NCBI GenBank assembly: GCA_963730995.1
Contig: CAVSUB010000001.1
Span: forward strand, 868,001 to 932,000
Length of the DNA: 64,000 bases
Reading direction: 5' to 3'
Origin: CAVSUB01 sp963730995
GTDB taxonomy: Bacteria; Acidobacteriota; Vicinamibacteria; Vicinamibacterales; 2-12-FULL-66-21
Below are positions 43,953 through 54,741 of this stretch, one piece after another. The position numbers and the translations under genes are program-made. The first letter of the stretch is position 1; every line of letters starts with the position of its first letter. The notes under the pieces are model-generated. The model saw only the letters and a list, made by a program, of their open reading frames with translations. It was not told where the DNA came from and searched no databases.

Positions 43953-45143
43953 TTACCTCCCCGCTGGCTGAGGCCCGCGTGCCCGATACCCTTGCCGCGC
44001 CCTGATGTCGTACTTGCCGCCGCGCACGCGGACCTTGATCGACCGCCAGGCGTTGTCCTGCTTGAAGTTCGTCGACGCGTACGAGAGCACGTACTGGTTC
44101 GCCAGCTCCGCCACGATCTGATCGAATGCGCTGTCCAGCTCCTGCGTCCTCTGGGGAAAGAACGCGCGCCCGCCCGTCGCCTTCGCGTAGTTCTCCAGCC
44201 TGGTGTGCAGCTCGGGAACCGTTGCGCCGCTGCCGAAGCCGACCGTATAGAGCATCGCGTCGCTCGCCTGGACCCTGGCCGTTGCTTTCTCACGCGTCGT
44301 CAGGCTGCTGCGGTCGTCGCCATCCGAGAAGATGACGATGCCCTTGCGGCCCCACTCACGGCTGACCAGATCGACGGCGCGCACTGTCGCGTCATAAAGA
44401 GCGGTTCCTCCCCACGAGCTCAAGAGATCGACGGCGCGCTCACGCGCCTTCTGATCCTTCTCACGCTCCGTCGCGAGGAACAACGTGTCGTTGAACCCGA
44501 CGAGCGTGGCCGCGTCGCCGTTGCGGAGCTTCGAGAGAAGCTGCTTCACGGCCGCCTTTACCTGGTCGAGCGATCGCTCCATGCTTCCGCTCACGTCGAT
44601 CGCGAGGACGAGATCGAGCGGCGCGTCCTCGCTCGCGAGGCTCGCGATGCTCTGTTTCACACCGTCTTCCAGAATCTCGAAATCCTGCGCCTTCAACCCG
44701 CGGACGAACTGGCCGTTCTGCGTCACGATCACCGGCACGAGGACGGCCTCGGTGCGCACGTGTTCCGTAAATCCGAGATCCTTCGTATACAGGTTGTCCG
44801 TCAGCCGGCGGCCGCCCGACAGCGTCGCGACGACCCGCACGTGGTGCCCGCGCACGATCTCGCCGGGATCCCAGTCGCACCCGAACGGCGGACGCTCGAC
44901 AGTACACGCCAGCCGGCCGTCGACCGCAAATGTGACCGACTCCACCGATGCGGTCGCCTCCTGTGGCTCGATCGCCACCTCGAGACGCGTCGACCCCGTG
45001 ACGACGGCATCGCGCGTCGGAGAGACAATCCGGAGCGTGGGCGATTGCTTCGGCTCGATCACTCCGGCCGTTACGACGACCGCGCCTGTTGCCACGGCGA
45101 AACCAACGAAGGAAGCCAGGGCGTTGAGACCCACGCGGATCAT
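43953..45143 (-). CDS. Exported VWFA domain protein
   Basis: ATG at 45143 overlaps the stop of the upstream 968-residue gene (ATGA). N-terminal hydrophobic segment (LASFVGFAVATGAVVVTAGV), then an Ig-like domain (LRIVSPTRDAVVTGSTRLEV...FAVDGRLACTVERPPFGCDW). The VWFA domain has an intact metal site (DVSGS, then SDGDDRSS). It ends YDIRARQGYRARGPQPAGR, typical of the acidobacterial VWFA family. 396 residues. It precedes the second VWFA gene by 6 bp. The intact MIDAS suggests metal-dependent ligand binding. Confidence 0.88.
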   Translation of the reverse strand: MIRVGLNALASFVGFAVATGAVVVTAGVIEPKQSPTLRIVSPTRDAVVTGSTRLEVAIEPQEATASVESVTFAVDGRLACTVERPPFGCDWDPGEIVRGHHVRVVATLSGGRRLTDNLYTKDLGFTEHVRTEAVLVPVIVTQNGQFVRGLKAQDFEILEDGVKQSIASLASEDAPLDLVLAIDVSGSMERSLDQVKAAVKQLLSKLRNGDAATLVGFNDTLFLATEREKDQKARERAVDLLSSWGGTALYDATVRAVDLVSREWGRKGIVIFSDGDDRSSLTTREKATARVQASDAMLYTVGFGSGATVPELHTRLENYAKATGGRAFFPQRTQELDSAFDQIVAELANQYVLSYASTNFKQDNAWRSIKVRVRGGKYDIRARQGYRARGPQPAGR

Positions 45144-48046
45144 CGCCGCCCTCCGTAGCCCTTCGCAGAGTCCTCTCCGATCGGCACGAGCGGACCGTCG
45201 GTGGTCAACAACGCAAGATATTGCTCCACGCGGTCCGTCGTGAGGCCCTGAACGAAGTCGACGAGACCGCGACGGTCGTCCTGATCCCGGCTGATCGCCG
45301 AGTTGATGAAATCGAGCGTCGCGGACCCGAGCACGGGCGCGAGCAGCGGCGCCGGCATCTGCAGCTCGGACAGCAGCTCGGCCAGGCGAAGGTTGAGGTC
45401 GGGAAACGCGCTTGCCATCATCCCCGAGTTCATACGTCCTGCGAAGATCTCCCAGGGCCGGCGCTCGATCATCTGCAGGCACAGACAGGCCAGGCGCGAG
45501 GAGGCCGGCGATCCCCAGGCGTGCAGGCCGTCCACTCGCGCCCCCTCGAGCCCGGCCCACAAGAGCTCGACGGGCGACAGGAAGGTACGCACTCGCGTGG
45601 GATCGTTGACCACCATCCACGAGAGCAGCGCGCGACGCGCCGCACTGATGGCGGCCGCGTCCGCGAGCGCTGCAACGTCGGCGGTCGTGCGCGCCGATTC
45701 GAGACGCTCGCGCCCCTTGGCCATCGCGGCCACGATCGTGTCGCGGTCTGCATCCGTGAACGAGCGCGGCACCACGAGCGCCACGGTTTCGATGAACGTC
45801 CGGCGATCCGAGTCTCCGACCGTCGGCTTCCGGGGTGGCGGCTTGTTCGAGAGCGACACGAGCGAAAAATCGGCGAGCGCGACATCCAGCCCCAGGATGG
45901 CTCCGCTGACTCGCCATCGCGCCCCCACGTCGGAACCCGCGATCGGGAAGCGCCAGACGGCCGGGCGGCCGAGCGTCGAACGCAGACCGAAGTCGTGACG
46001 CGTCGCTGCTTCGGACGCGGAGATCGAGACACCGTCGCGGTCACCCAGGGCAGCAGCGTACGCAAGCTCCATCAGCCCACGCGCGAGCAGATCGTCTGCG
46101 ACCAGGCGCAACGACGGTGCCAGGCGCGCCGCCGCGCGGACGTCTCCGTCCCCCGCCGCACGCTTCAACGCGGTCACGGCTTCGCGATGGCGCTCCTGAA
46201 GCGCCGCCGGCGCATCGTCTCCGCCTTCCGTCGGCTCGCCCTGTCCGAATGGGCGAAGGGCCTGGGCCAGCTGAACGAGCTTGTCGCGCGTCAGCCCTGT
46301 TTCGGCGACGGCGTCGGCGACGTCCGCGAATGACTCCGCCGAAGAGAGGTACGAATGCGGAGCCTCTCCGAGCGCCTTCGACAGCCGAATCGCCTCGGCG
46401 CGCGGGAGATCGAGCCGATACCGCATGCCTTCCCACGTGACGACTCTGGGCTGCGCCTCCTCGGAACCAGACAGGAGACCGAGCACGGCCTGTTCTGTCG
46501 CGCCGAGACCGGCGAATATCTCCTCGGTGGGCACGGCCGGCGCGGCCGGCCCTCGTGCCGGGGCGTGGGAGCCTGCATCACCAATCCAGGCGGTCAGCCA
46601 ACGCACCAGCCGCCCTTCGTAATCGCCGTGCGGGCCGACAGACACATCGGACAGGGAGAGGACGAGTCTAGTGGCTGCAGGCGCGTCCAGGCTGCCGCGC
46701 AAGGCCGCTCGCGTGACGACGGCGACGGCGCCCTGGAATTGCGTGAGCGCGCGGAGCGAGCGACCCTCTTCGGGGATCGCCGAGAGCGCAGCCGCCCGTC
46801 GCGCCGCGCTCGCGATCGCCTTGAGGTCGGCAATCTGAGCGCGCTCGAGCGCCGCCGTCAACACGGGGTAGGCAGCAACGGCACGGATCGCATCGATGGC
46901 ATCCTGGGCGGTCTCGGGCGTCATCCGCCCAAGCCGGCGCGACGCGAACAACACCATCGAGTACCGGCGACGCTGATCGTTTTCGCTGCCCTTGAAGACC
47001 TGCTCGCACAGCCAAGAGAAATCAGCCGGTTCGTTTCGCTCCAACGCGACGCGAGCGTCATCGCGCATGGGTTTCAGACGGCCGTCATCGGTCTCGTCGA
47101 AGACGACGTTCCAAAGGCCGCGCGTGCCCGGGATCGATGGCCGACCGGCGGCGTCCACGGCGAGCCCGGCGACGAGCATCGCGGGATCGAGCGTCGGTCG
47201 CGTGAAGGCGCGTTGCTCGAGCATGCGTCCGTTCAGCATCCGCTGATAGACCGCGTACAAACGACGCGCGGATTCCACCCGCGTGGGAACGTCGGCCGAG
47301 TCGAGGTTGAGAGCGACACGCAGTTGCTGCGGCGTCAACTGCGAGATGGCGCCAAAGAACGGTGCGAGGCGGCCCTGGCCTGACGCCATGAGCGCGCGCA
47401 CGAATTCCGCCGGCTGATTGGAACGCTTCTCGACGAGCGCCTGCCAGATCGGCTCCGCGGATGGGCCACCTGGAACGTTCACGCCCCCGGCAGTCACGCG
47501 CAGGCCCGGAGCCGCGGCGAGAAACGCGATCGAGTGGCGAGACGCCAGCTCGGAAATCAGCTCCGGCTGACCTGCAAGCCACGCCCGCGTATCGTCGTCC
47601 AGCGACAGCAAGCCGACGTAGAAGAGCGAGGCGTTGCGAGACTGCACGATGGCGCCGACTAGAGTCTGGGGGGTCGCACGGCCGCCGAACACTGCGTTGA
47701 TCCACAGGTCAGGCGTGAGGGGCAGCGGAAGCGTGACGGCCGATCCGGCTCTGCCAACGGGACCGTTCAGTTCACTGACGAGGGCCTGCACCGCATTTTC
47801 GCGACCATCGTCCCTCTGGCGGAAGGGCATGTCGTAGGTGCGGCGGATGAACTCCAGGAGGAATTGCGCGCGGTCGGGAGTGCCTTGATCTCCAACAGCG
47901 GACAGCGCGGCGCGGAGCCCTCCGGGCAGGGACACTTCGGAGAGAGTGCCCGGCCGGTCGGCGCTCCGGGCGCGCGACGAGCCGACGAGCACGATCACAC
48001 CAATGAAGACGGCGTGGAGTGCGGCAAGATGCCGGGTGCGGACCAA
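45140..48046 (-). CDS. Large exported helical protein of unknown function, 968 aa
   Basis: GTG or ATG start near 48046 (MVRTRHLAALHAVFIGVIVLVGSSRARSAD), with a signal peptide ending about residue 29. The rest is Ala/Leu/Arg-rich and mostly helical, without TM helices or a catalytic motif that I recognise. A short recurring theme is FxxxLxxLxxDDxTRAWLxxQPELxxELA. It is the first gene of a three-gene operon with two VWFA proteins, so a joint periplasmic complex is a reasonable guess. There is no homologue I can name. Confidence 0.75.
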   Translation of the reverse strand: MVRTRHLAALHAVFIGVIVLVGSSRARSADRPGTLSEVSLPGGLRAALSAVGDQGTPDRAQFLLEFIRRTYDMPFRQRDDGRENAVQALVSELNGPVGRAGSAVTLPLPLTPDLWINAVFGGRATPQTLVGAIVQSRNASLFYVGLLSLDDDTRAWLAGQPELISELASRHSIAFLAAAPGLRVTAGGVNVPGGPSAEPIWQALVEKRSNQPAEFVRALMASGQGRLAPFFGAISQLTPQQLRVALNLDSADVPTRVESARRLYAVYQRMLNGRMLEQRAFTRPTLDPAMLVAGLAVDAAGRPSIPGTRGLWNVVFDETDDGRLKPMRDDARVALERNEPADFSWLCEQVFKGSENDQRRRYSMVLFASRRLGRMTPETAQDAIDAIRAVAAYPVLTAALERAQIADLKAIASAARRAAALSAIPEEGRSLRALTQFQGAVAVVTRAALRGSLDAPAATRLVLSLSDVSVGPHGDYEGRLVRWLTAWIGDAGSHAPARGPAAPAVPTEEIFAGLGATEQAVLGLLSGSEEAQPRVVTWEGMRYRLDLPRAEAIRLSKALGEAPHSYLSSAESFADVADAVAETGLTRDKLVQLAQALRPFGQGEPTEGGDDAPAALQERHREAVTALKRAAGDGDVRAAARLAPSLRLVADDLLARGLMELAYAAALGDRDGVSISASEAATRHDFGLRSTLGRPAVWRFPIAGSDVGARWRVSGAILGLDVALADFSLVSLSNKPPPRKPTVGDSDRRTFIETVALVVPRSFTDADRDTIVAAMAKGRERLESARTTADVAALADAAAISAARRALLSWMVVNDPTRVRTFLSPVELLWAGLEGARVDGLHAWGSPASSRLACLCLQMIERRPWEIFAGRMNSGMMASAFPDLNLRLAELLSELQMPAPLLAPVLGSATLDFINSAISRDQDDRRGLVDFVQGLTTDRVEQYLALLTTDGPLVPIGEDSAKGYGGRR

Positions 48047-48234
48047 GGGCCACCCTGTTCGCCGCTATTCTGCACGTCAGGGGGAAAAAAGCGAAGCTGA
48101 ATCAAAGGTACCGGGCCGAAACAAGCCGGGCATGCTCACCCCCAGGATGGCACCATGTTTTTCCCGGTAAAGCGGTCTGTCGCTTGCGTTTCGAGCCCGA
48201 GCTGCGCGAGTAGGCATTTTCGCACTACCATTTC

Positions 48235-48729
48235 GTGCGGGAACTGGAGCAACAGATGCGCGGAGCCGACGAGCGCCCGGGTTCGATGTTCAGCTACGTC
48301 TCGCTGGAGGAGCGGGTCCCCGCCGATCACCCGTTGCGATCGATCCGCCAGATTACGGATCGTGCGCTTGCGCCGTTGTCGCCGCAGCTCGGTGCGCTGT
48401 ACGTGCACTTCGGGCGCCCTTCGGTGCCCCCCGAACAGGTGCTGCGGGCCCTCTTGCTGCAGGCTCTCTACAGCATCCGCAACGAGCGGCAACTCATGGA
48501 ACAGCTGGACTACAACCTGTTGTTCCGATGGTTCGTGGGACTCGGAATCGACGATCCGGTCTGGTCGCCGACCACCTTCACCAAGAATCGCGACCGCCTC
48601 CTGCGCGGCGATATCGCGCAGACCTTCTTCGAAGCGGTCCGCCTGCACGCCGACAGCACGCGCCTGTTGTCCGACCCGCGTCTGACGGTCGACGACGCGA
48701 TGTTGTCGGCGTGGAGCAACCGGGCCTGA
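48235..48729 (+). pseudogene. Transposase N-terminal fragment (IS1182/IS5-like)
   Basis: GTG at 48235. About 164 residues matching the N-terminal domain of IS1182/IS5-group transposases: FSYVSLEERVPADHPLRSIR, FGRPSVPPEQVLRALLLQALYSIRNERQLMEQLDYNLLFRWFVGL, WSPTTFTKNRDRLL. The frame stops at SAWSNRA just after the first catalytic Asp region (LTVDDAML). The rest of the DDE domain, about 300 residues in full-length enzymes, is absent. No terminal repeats were recognised. It sits between the convergent MATE gene and the start of the VWFA operon. Confidence 0.8.
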
Positions 48730-48756
48730 GTCATCCTCGACGCAGGCCAGAGATGA

Positions 48757-50196
48757 CTACACTTTCTTTGTCTTCCACGTTCCTCTCCTGAACATCACCG
48801 CGCTGATGACTGCGAGGGTCGAATACGCGATCGTCAGCGCGATGAAGACGCCACGCGGACCGACGCCCGCCGGGACGGCCAGCCACCATGCGAGAGGGAT
48901 CTCCCAGAGCCAGAACACAAACAGGTTGATGACTGTCGGCGTCCAGGTATCGCCGGCGCCGTTGAACGACGACGTAAGCACCATGCCGGCGCCGTAGAAT
49001 ACGAACCCGAAGCTGACCGTGCGGAGACAGCCGACGGCGAACACCCGCACCTCGGGATCGCTCGTGAACAGGCTGACGAGCGGTCCTGCCGCCGAGATGA
49101 AGACGATGCCCACGATCCCGAGGAAGATCATGTTGTACAAGGCGGCCGTCCACACGGCGCGCTCAGCGCGATCCGGCCTGCCGGCACCGAGATTCTGCCC
49201 CACCATCGTCGCGGCGGCGTTGCTGATGCCGAAGGCCGGCAGCAAGGCAAAGATGATCATCCGGATTCCGATCGTGTAGCCGGCGAGCGCGGCGCTGCCG
49301 AACACGGACAGGATTCTCACGAGCCCTACGTAGCTCGCAGTGCCGATGAGGATCTGCAGCGTGCCGGAGCCCGATAACTTGAGTACGGCCCGCATGATCG
49401 ACAGGTCGAGCCGCAGATCGTGGCGCGTGACGCGGAGCCGGCCCCGACCGCGGACGAGCGTCACGATCTGGTACAGCACCGCAGTCCCCCGGCCGATGTT
49501 CGTCGCGACAGAAGCGCCGACGACACCGAGCCTTGGGAATGGCCCGAGCCCGAAGATGAAGCAGGGACCAAGCACGATGTTCAGCACGTTGCCGAGCCAC
49601 AGCACGCGCATCGCGATCGCCGCATCGCCGGACCCGCGGAACACGGCGTTCAGCAGGAACAGCAGGACGATCGTGACGTTGCCGCCGAGCATCACCCGCG
49701 TGAACCCGCTGCCCGATTCGATCACCGCCGGCGACGCGCCCATCAACGCCAACAGCGTGGGCGCCCACGGCGCGGCCGCCAACGCGATTGTGCCGGCGAT
49801 GATGACGCCGAGCAGCAGCGACTGGCCCGCCGCACGCGCGGCGCCCTCGTGGTCCCGCTCGCCTGTCCGCCGCGCCACCATCGCGGTTGCCCCAATCGAG
49901 AGCCCCATCGCCACCGTGTAGATCATCGTCAGCATCGACTCGGTCAGGCCGACGGTGGCCACGGCATCGGCGCCCAGGTGCGCGACCCAGAAGATGTCCA
50001 CGACCGCGAAGATGGACTCCATGGCCATCTCCATCACCATCGGGACCGCCAGCATGACGACGGCGCGCCCGAGCGGCGCGGTCGTGTAGTCGATCCGCGA
50101 GCCGCGGATTGCCTCCCGAACCGTGTTCCAGACGCCTGATGGAACGGCGGATTCGGAGGCCGAGGCGGCAACCGGCTGGTTCGAGAGAGTAGACAT
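48757..50196 (-). CDS. MATE family efflux transporter
   Basis: ATG at 50196 (MSTLSNQPVAAS); upstream codons in frame look non-coding. 479 residues and twelve TM helices. Duplicated MATE halves are visible: PLGRAVVMLAVPMVMEMAMESIFAVVDIFWVAHLGADAVATVGL and later LKLSGSGTLQILIGTASYVGLVRILSVFGSAALAGYTIG. It would export cationic drugs or metabolites in exchange for Na+ or H+. It stands alone. Confidence 0.92.
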   Translation of the reverse strand: MSTLSNQPVAASASESAVPSGVWNTVREAIRGSRIDYTTAPLGRAVVMLAVPMVMEMAMESIFAVVDIFWVAHLGADAVATVGLTESMLTMIYTVAMGLSIGATAMVARRTGERDHEGAARAAGQSLLLGVIIAGTIALAAAPWAPTLLALMGASPAVIESGSGFTRVMLGGNVTIVLLFLLNAVFRGSGDAAIAMRVLWLGNVLNIVLGPCFIFGLGPFPRLGVVGASVATNIGRGTAVLYQIVTLVRGRGRLRVTRHDLRLDLSIMRAVLKLSGSGTLQILIGTASYVGLVRILSVFGSAALAGYTIGIRMIIFALLPAFGISNAAATMVGQNLGAGRPDRAERAVWTAALYNMIFLGIVGIVFISAAGPLVSLFTSDPEVRVFAVGCLRTVSFGFVFYGAGMVLTSSFNGAGDTWTPTVINLFVFWLWEIPLAWWLAVPAGVGPRGVFIALTIAYSTLAVISAVMFRRGTWKTKKV

Positions 50197-50436
50197 GACG
50201 TTCACCGGGAAAGTGGACCGACGCCCGGCACAGCGACGCACGCGCCTGCCGGAACTGCGATGAAGTTGGGTCTTGACTGTCGGGAAGAGCGAACCGGTCT
50301 AGCGAAGATCCGGTGCGGACGGCAGCGACCCGGGACGGGTAATGATGATGTTGGGTCGCATCGGCGTGATCTGCAGGATCACTTTACCGAATCTGGATGA
50401 CGAAACGCAAGCGGTGTAGAGTGTGCTCCGTCCGGG
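50197..50436. other. Gene-poor stretch and apparent sequence junction
   Basis: No intact gene. On the minus strand 50299-50420 reads as a possible protein C-terminus (SSRFGKVILQITPMRPNIIITRPG then stop at 50299-50301) that is cut off at about 50425. From about 50437 the plus strand is suddenly inside a TonB-receptor gene. The abrupt change suggests a deletion, insertion or assembly join near 50430. Confidence 0.45.
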
Positions 50437-53010
50437 AGGTCGCTCGGGCACGTCGTCACGAACACCCAGATCGTCAACCTGCCGCTGAACGGCCGCAGCT
50501 TCTACGAGCTGGCGCGGCTCACGCCCGGCGCGGTGCTGCTGCCCGGCGGCGGCAACCTGCTGCGCATCCGCGCGAACTACATCTCGGGCACCGCGGTCAG
50601 CGGCGTGCGCGGCAGCCAGACGACCTTCATGCTCGACGGCGTCGACGTCACCGACCATCACCAGGGCGGCTCGCTGATCCAGACGTCGGTCGACGCGCTG
50701 CAGGAGTTCAAGGTGCAGCAGAGCGCCTACTCCGCCGAGTTCAGCCAGGCGGGCGGCGCGCTGAACGCGACCACCAAGTCGGGCGTCGGACCAGCTGCAC
50801 GGCGCGCTCTTCGACTTCATGCGCAACGACGCCTTCGACGCGCGGAACTTCTTCGCGCTCAAGACCGAGGAGCTGAAGCGGCAGCAGTTCGGCGGCACGC
50901 TCGGCGGCCCGATCCTGCGCAAGCGCACCTTCTTCTTCGCGAGCTACGAGGGCATGCGCGAGCAGCAGGGCCTCGTATTCAACAACACGGTGCCGACCGC
51001 GGCGATGCGCGCCGGCGACTTCAGCGCGCTCGACGCCGCACCATCTACGACCCGCTGACGCGACAGCCGTTCCCGAGCAACGTGATTCCCGGCCAACCGC
51101 CTCTCCGCCGCAGGCGCTCTACTTCGCGCAGCTTCCTGCCCGATCCGAACACTGCGTCCGGAACGTTCTGCGTGGGCGCCCGGTGCGCGAGCTGAACGCC
51201 GATCAGGTCACGCGTCCGCATCGATCAGACGCTGAGCGACCAGCACGCGCATCTTCGGGCGCTACAGCTGGCACGATCAACGGCTCGAGGATCCCGAACG
51301 CAGTATCCCGCGCTTGGCAGCGCACCGCTCCGGCACGCGCGGGCAGAACCTCGTGCTGAGCATGACCAACACCCTCTCGTCCGCCGCTGCTGAACGAGGT
51401 CCGCTTCAGCTACCTGCCGGCGATCGTCGATCTCGAGGCCTTCCTGCAGGGCACAGAATCAATATCCAGGCGCCGGCGTCCGCGGGCTTCGAGGAAACGG
51501 CGCGGCCGGGCGTCGGCGGCTCGTTCCCGGACTTCAGCTGGAGCGGCTACACGGCGATGAACGGATCGGCGTTCGATCAGCGACCGAAGACGCAGGACCT
51601 GAAGGTCTGGGAGTTGACCGACAACCTCACCTGGATCAAGGGCCGTCACATCATGAAGTTCGGCGGCAAGTTCCGCCGCTGGGTCCCGCTCTTCACCGAC
51701 AGCAAGCAGTACGCGGGGCAGTGGAGCTTCGACGGATCGATCACCCAGAATCCGGCGAGCCCCGCCGGCACAGGCGACGCCTTCGCCGACTTCCTGCTCG
51801 GCTATCCGCGGCAGGTCACGCGCGCGTTTCCGGCCGACACGTTCGGCGGCCAGGCGAACTACTGGCACGTCTACGCGCAGGACGACTTCAAGGTCTCGAA
51901 CCGCCTCACGCTCAACGCTCGGCCTGCGCTACGAGTACTCGCCATGGCTCTCCGGCTATCGCGGCCAGCTCGGCACCTTCCGACCCGGCGCCGCGCGGCC
52001 GATCATCGTCGCCGGCGAAGGCGACCGTATCGGATCTCGACTCGCAGTTCGCGGGACCGTCGGCGTATGCGCTCTTCCAGCAACGCGATCCAGACGAGCA
52101 GCCAGGCCGGACTGCCGCTCTCGATCACCGAGACCGATCGAGGCGCAGTTCGGGCCGCGATTCGGCTTCGCCTGGCAGCCGTTCGGCGAGCAGCACGGTG
52201 GTGCGCGGCGGCTACGGCCTCTTCTACGAGCAGGAGAGCTCCGGCGATCGCGTGAACAACAACATGGTGCCCTTCCGTCTCGACCAGACGGCGTTCAACG
52301 ATCAGTCGCCGCCGGTGCGGACGATGGCCGATTTCTTCCTCGGCACGAAGCCTGACGAACTCGGCGGCGCCGATCGCATCGGCGCGAGCGGCGCTCGAGC
52401 AGAAGATGGGCCGCGACCATCACTTCAGCCTCGGCGTGCAGCAGCGAGATCGCGCCATTCACGGTCGCTCGAGCTGAACTACGTCGGCAACATCGGCCGC
52501 TTCCTGAACGGCACGACCAACATCAACATTCCCGCGCCCGCCGCCGGCGGCATCCAGGCGCGGCGGCCGTATCCACGAACTACGGCGAGATCAACTACTT
52601 CGACGACTACGCTGGAGACCACCTACCACTCGCTGCAGACCTCGATCGAGCAGCGCACGCACGGCGGCCTGTTCTATCTGGCGTCCTACACGTGCTCCAA
52701 GAGCATCACGACGCAGAACGTACCGGCGGTGGGCGGCAACACGGGACGGGAGAAGGCGCTCTCCGCGTTCGACGTGCCGCACAACCTGGCGATCGAGCGC
52801 AGGCTACGAGCTGCCGTTCGGGCGCGGACGGCGACTGCCTGCGGAACGCCGAGCGGCGTGGTCGACGGCGGTGCTCGGCGGATGGCAGGTGCAGGGCATC
52901 TACATCTGGCGCAGCGGCCGCCCGTTCACGCCGACGATCTCGAGCGACCGGGCCAACACGGGCGTCGGCGGCCAGCGCCCGGATCGCGTCCAAGATCGTG
53001 GTGCATGCCC
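50437..53010 (+). pseudogene. Oar-like TonB-dependent receptor, both ends missing, many frameshifts
   Basis: Coding similarity starts inside the plug domain (TNTQIVNLPLNGRSFYELARLTPG, TTFMLDGVDVTDHHQGGS, QSAYSAEFSQAGGALNATTKSG). It runs through barrel sequence (FFASYEGMREQQGLVFNNTVPT, DNLTWIKGRHIMKFGGKFRR, DFKVSNRLTLN, TTYHSLQTSIEQRTHGGLFYLASYT, LGGWQVQGIYIWRSGRPFTPT). The N-terminal carboxypeptidase-like domain and the last part of the barrel are absent. At least ten one-base lesions occur, for example ATCGGATCTC where ATCGATCTC keeps frame near 52030. Between lesions the protein sequence is well conserved, so decay is recent or the indels are consensus errors. It would import an oligosaccharide for the adjacent xylosidase. 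Confidence 0.8.
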
Positions 53011-53067
53011 GCCAGTCATCGACGTTGCGGCGTGCCAGTTGGGCTCCAGGGATCGTCGCTCTCGGCC

Positions 53068-54741
53068 ATGGCGATCGCCCTGACCGCCTGGGTGACCGCA
53101 CAGTCGGTCAACCAACCCGCGGGCAGCTCGCCAGCCTTTCCGGTGCACATCCAGGTCGACGCGTCGAAGGTGACGGCCCCGCTCAAGCAGATCTGGCGCT
53201 TCTTCGGCGCAGACGAGCCCAACTACGCCTACATGAAGGACGGGCAGAAGCTGATTGCGGACATGGGCCACCTCGCGCCGAACCACGTCTATTTCCGCAC
53301 GCACAGCCTGCTCGTCACCGGCGACGGGACGCCTGCGCTCAAGTGGGGATCGACGAATGCCTATCGCGAGGATGCCCAGGGCAACCCGATCTACGACTGG
53401 GCGATCGTCGATCGGATCTTCGACACGTACCTCCAGCGGAACGTGAAGCCGTACGTCGCAGATCGGATTCATGCCGAAGGCGCTTTCGACGAAGCCGCAG
53501 CCCTACAAGCACTCATGGACGCCGCTGGCGAAGTACGAGGAGATCTACACGGGCTGGGCCTACCCGCCGACGGACTACAAGAAGTGGGGCGAGCTGATTT
53601 ACGCAGTGGGCCAGGCATTGCGTCGAGAAGTACGGTCGGGCCGAAGTCGAACAGTGGTACTGGGAGACCTGGAACGAGGCGAACATCGGCTACTGGCGCG
53701 GCACGCCCGAAGAGTTCCGGAAGCTGCACGATTACACCGTCGACGCCGTCCGCCGCGCATTGCCGACTGCGCAGGTTGGCGGACCGGATACCGCCGGCAA
53801 CGGCGGCCAGTTCACCCGCGACTTCTTCGAGCACCAGTTGCGCGGCACCAACTACGCGACCGGCAAGACCGGCACGCCGATCGACTTCGTGTCGTTCCAC
53901 GCGAAAGGCCGGCCCGAGTTCGTGGACGGCCACGTCCGACTCGGGATCGCCAACCAGCTGGCCGACGATCGACGGCGGCTTCCAGATCGTCGCGTCCTTT
54001 CCGGAGCTCAAGCCGAAGCCGATCGTGATCGGCGAGTCCGATCCCGACGGCTGCGCCGCGTGCCAGGGTCCGCAGCTCGGCTACCGGAACACGACGATGT
54101 ATTCGAGTTATACGGCCGCGGCCTTCGCACGGAAGCACGACCTCGCCGAGCGTCACGGCGTGAACCTCGAGGGGGCGCTCACCTGGGCCTTCGAGTTCGA
54201 GGACCAGCCGTACTTCGCCGGCTTCCGGGTGCTCGCGTCGAACGGCATCAACCTTCCCGTCTTCAACGTGTTTCGGATGTTCAGCCAGATGGGCGCGCAG
54301 CGCGTCGCCGCGACGAGCGACGGCGCCGTCGATCTCGACACCATGATGAAGACAGGCGTGAGGGACAAGCCTGACGTAGCGGCGCTCGCCAGCCGCGACG
54401 CCAACCGCCTGACCATCCTCGCCTGGCACTATCACGACGATGACGTGGCGGGGCCGGACGCGGCCGTCACGTTGTCGCTCGAGGGCCTGGGGCTGAAGCA
54501 GGGGAAGGCAAAGCTCCAGCACTTCCGCATCGATGCCGCGCACAGCAACGCGTTCACCGCGTGGCAACGGCTCGGATCGCCTGCGGCACCTTCACCGGCG
54601 CAATACGAACAGCTGCAGACGGCAAGTCAGCTGACGCGGCTCGCCGGTGCGCCGGCGAGCCTGGACGTCACAGCCGGCCGGGCGTCGCTGCAGGTCGCGC
54701 TTCCCCGCCAGGCCGTTTCCTTGATCGTTGTCGAGTGGTGA
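53068..54741 (+). pseudogene. GH39 beta-xylosidase-like protein (frameshifted)
   Basis: ATG at 53068 (MAIALTAWVTAQSVNQ, a likely signal peptide) to TGA 54739-54741. The GH39 pattern is clear: KQIWRFFGADEPNYAYMKDGQKLI, the acid/base Glu in ETWNEANIGYW, the nucleophile Glu in VIGESDPDGCAACQ, and GALTWAFEFEDQPYFAGFR. Frame breaks fall near 53465, 53620 and 53965. Correcting them gives about 555 residues, normal for the family. It would release xylose from xylo-oligosaccharides in the periplasm. The stop overlaps the start of the next gene (TGATG). Confidence 0.8.

Noticed and set aside
44185..45134. Plus-strand frames opposite the VWFA operon
   Set aside because: They are antisense, with biased composition and no motif or ribosome binding site.
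43953..45917. Longer 654-codon reading of the VWFA gene
   Set aside because: The extra N-terminal 258 codons overlap the 968-residue gene out of frame and have no protein character; the signal-bearing ATG at 45143 is better.
51721..54741. Apparent 1006-residue fusion of receptor and xylosidase
   Set aside because: The open frame only links pieces of several true frames. The first half is out of frame for most of the receptor, so it is not a real fusion protein.
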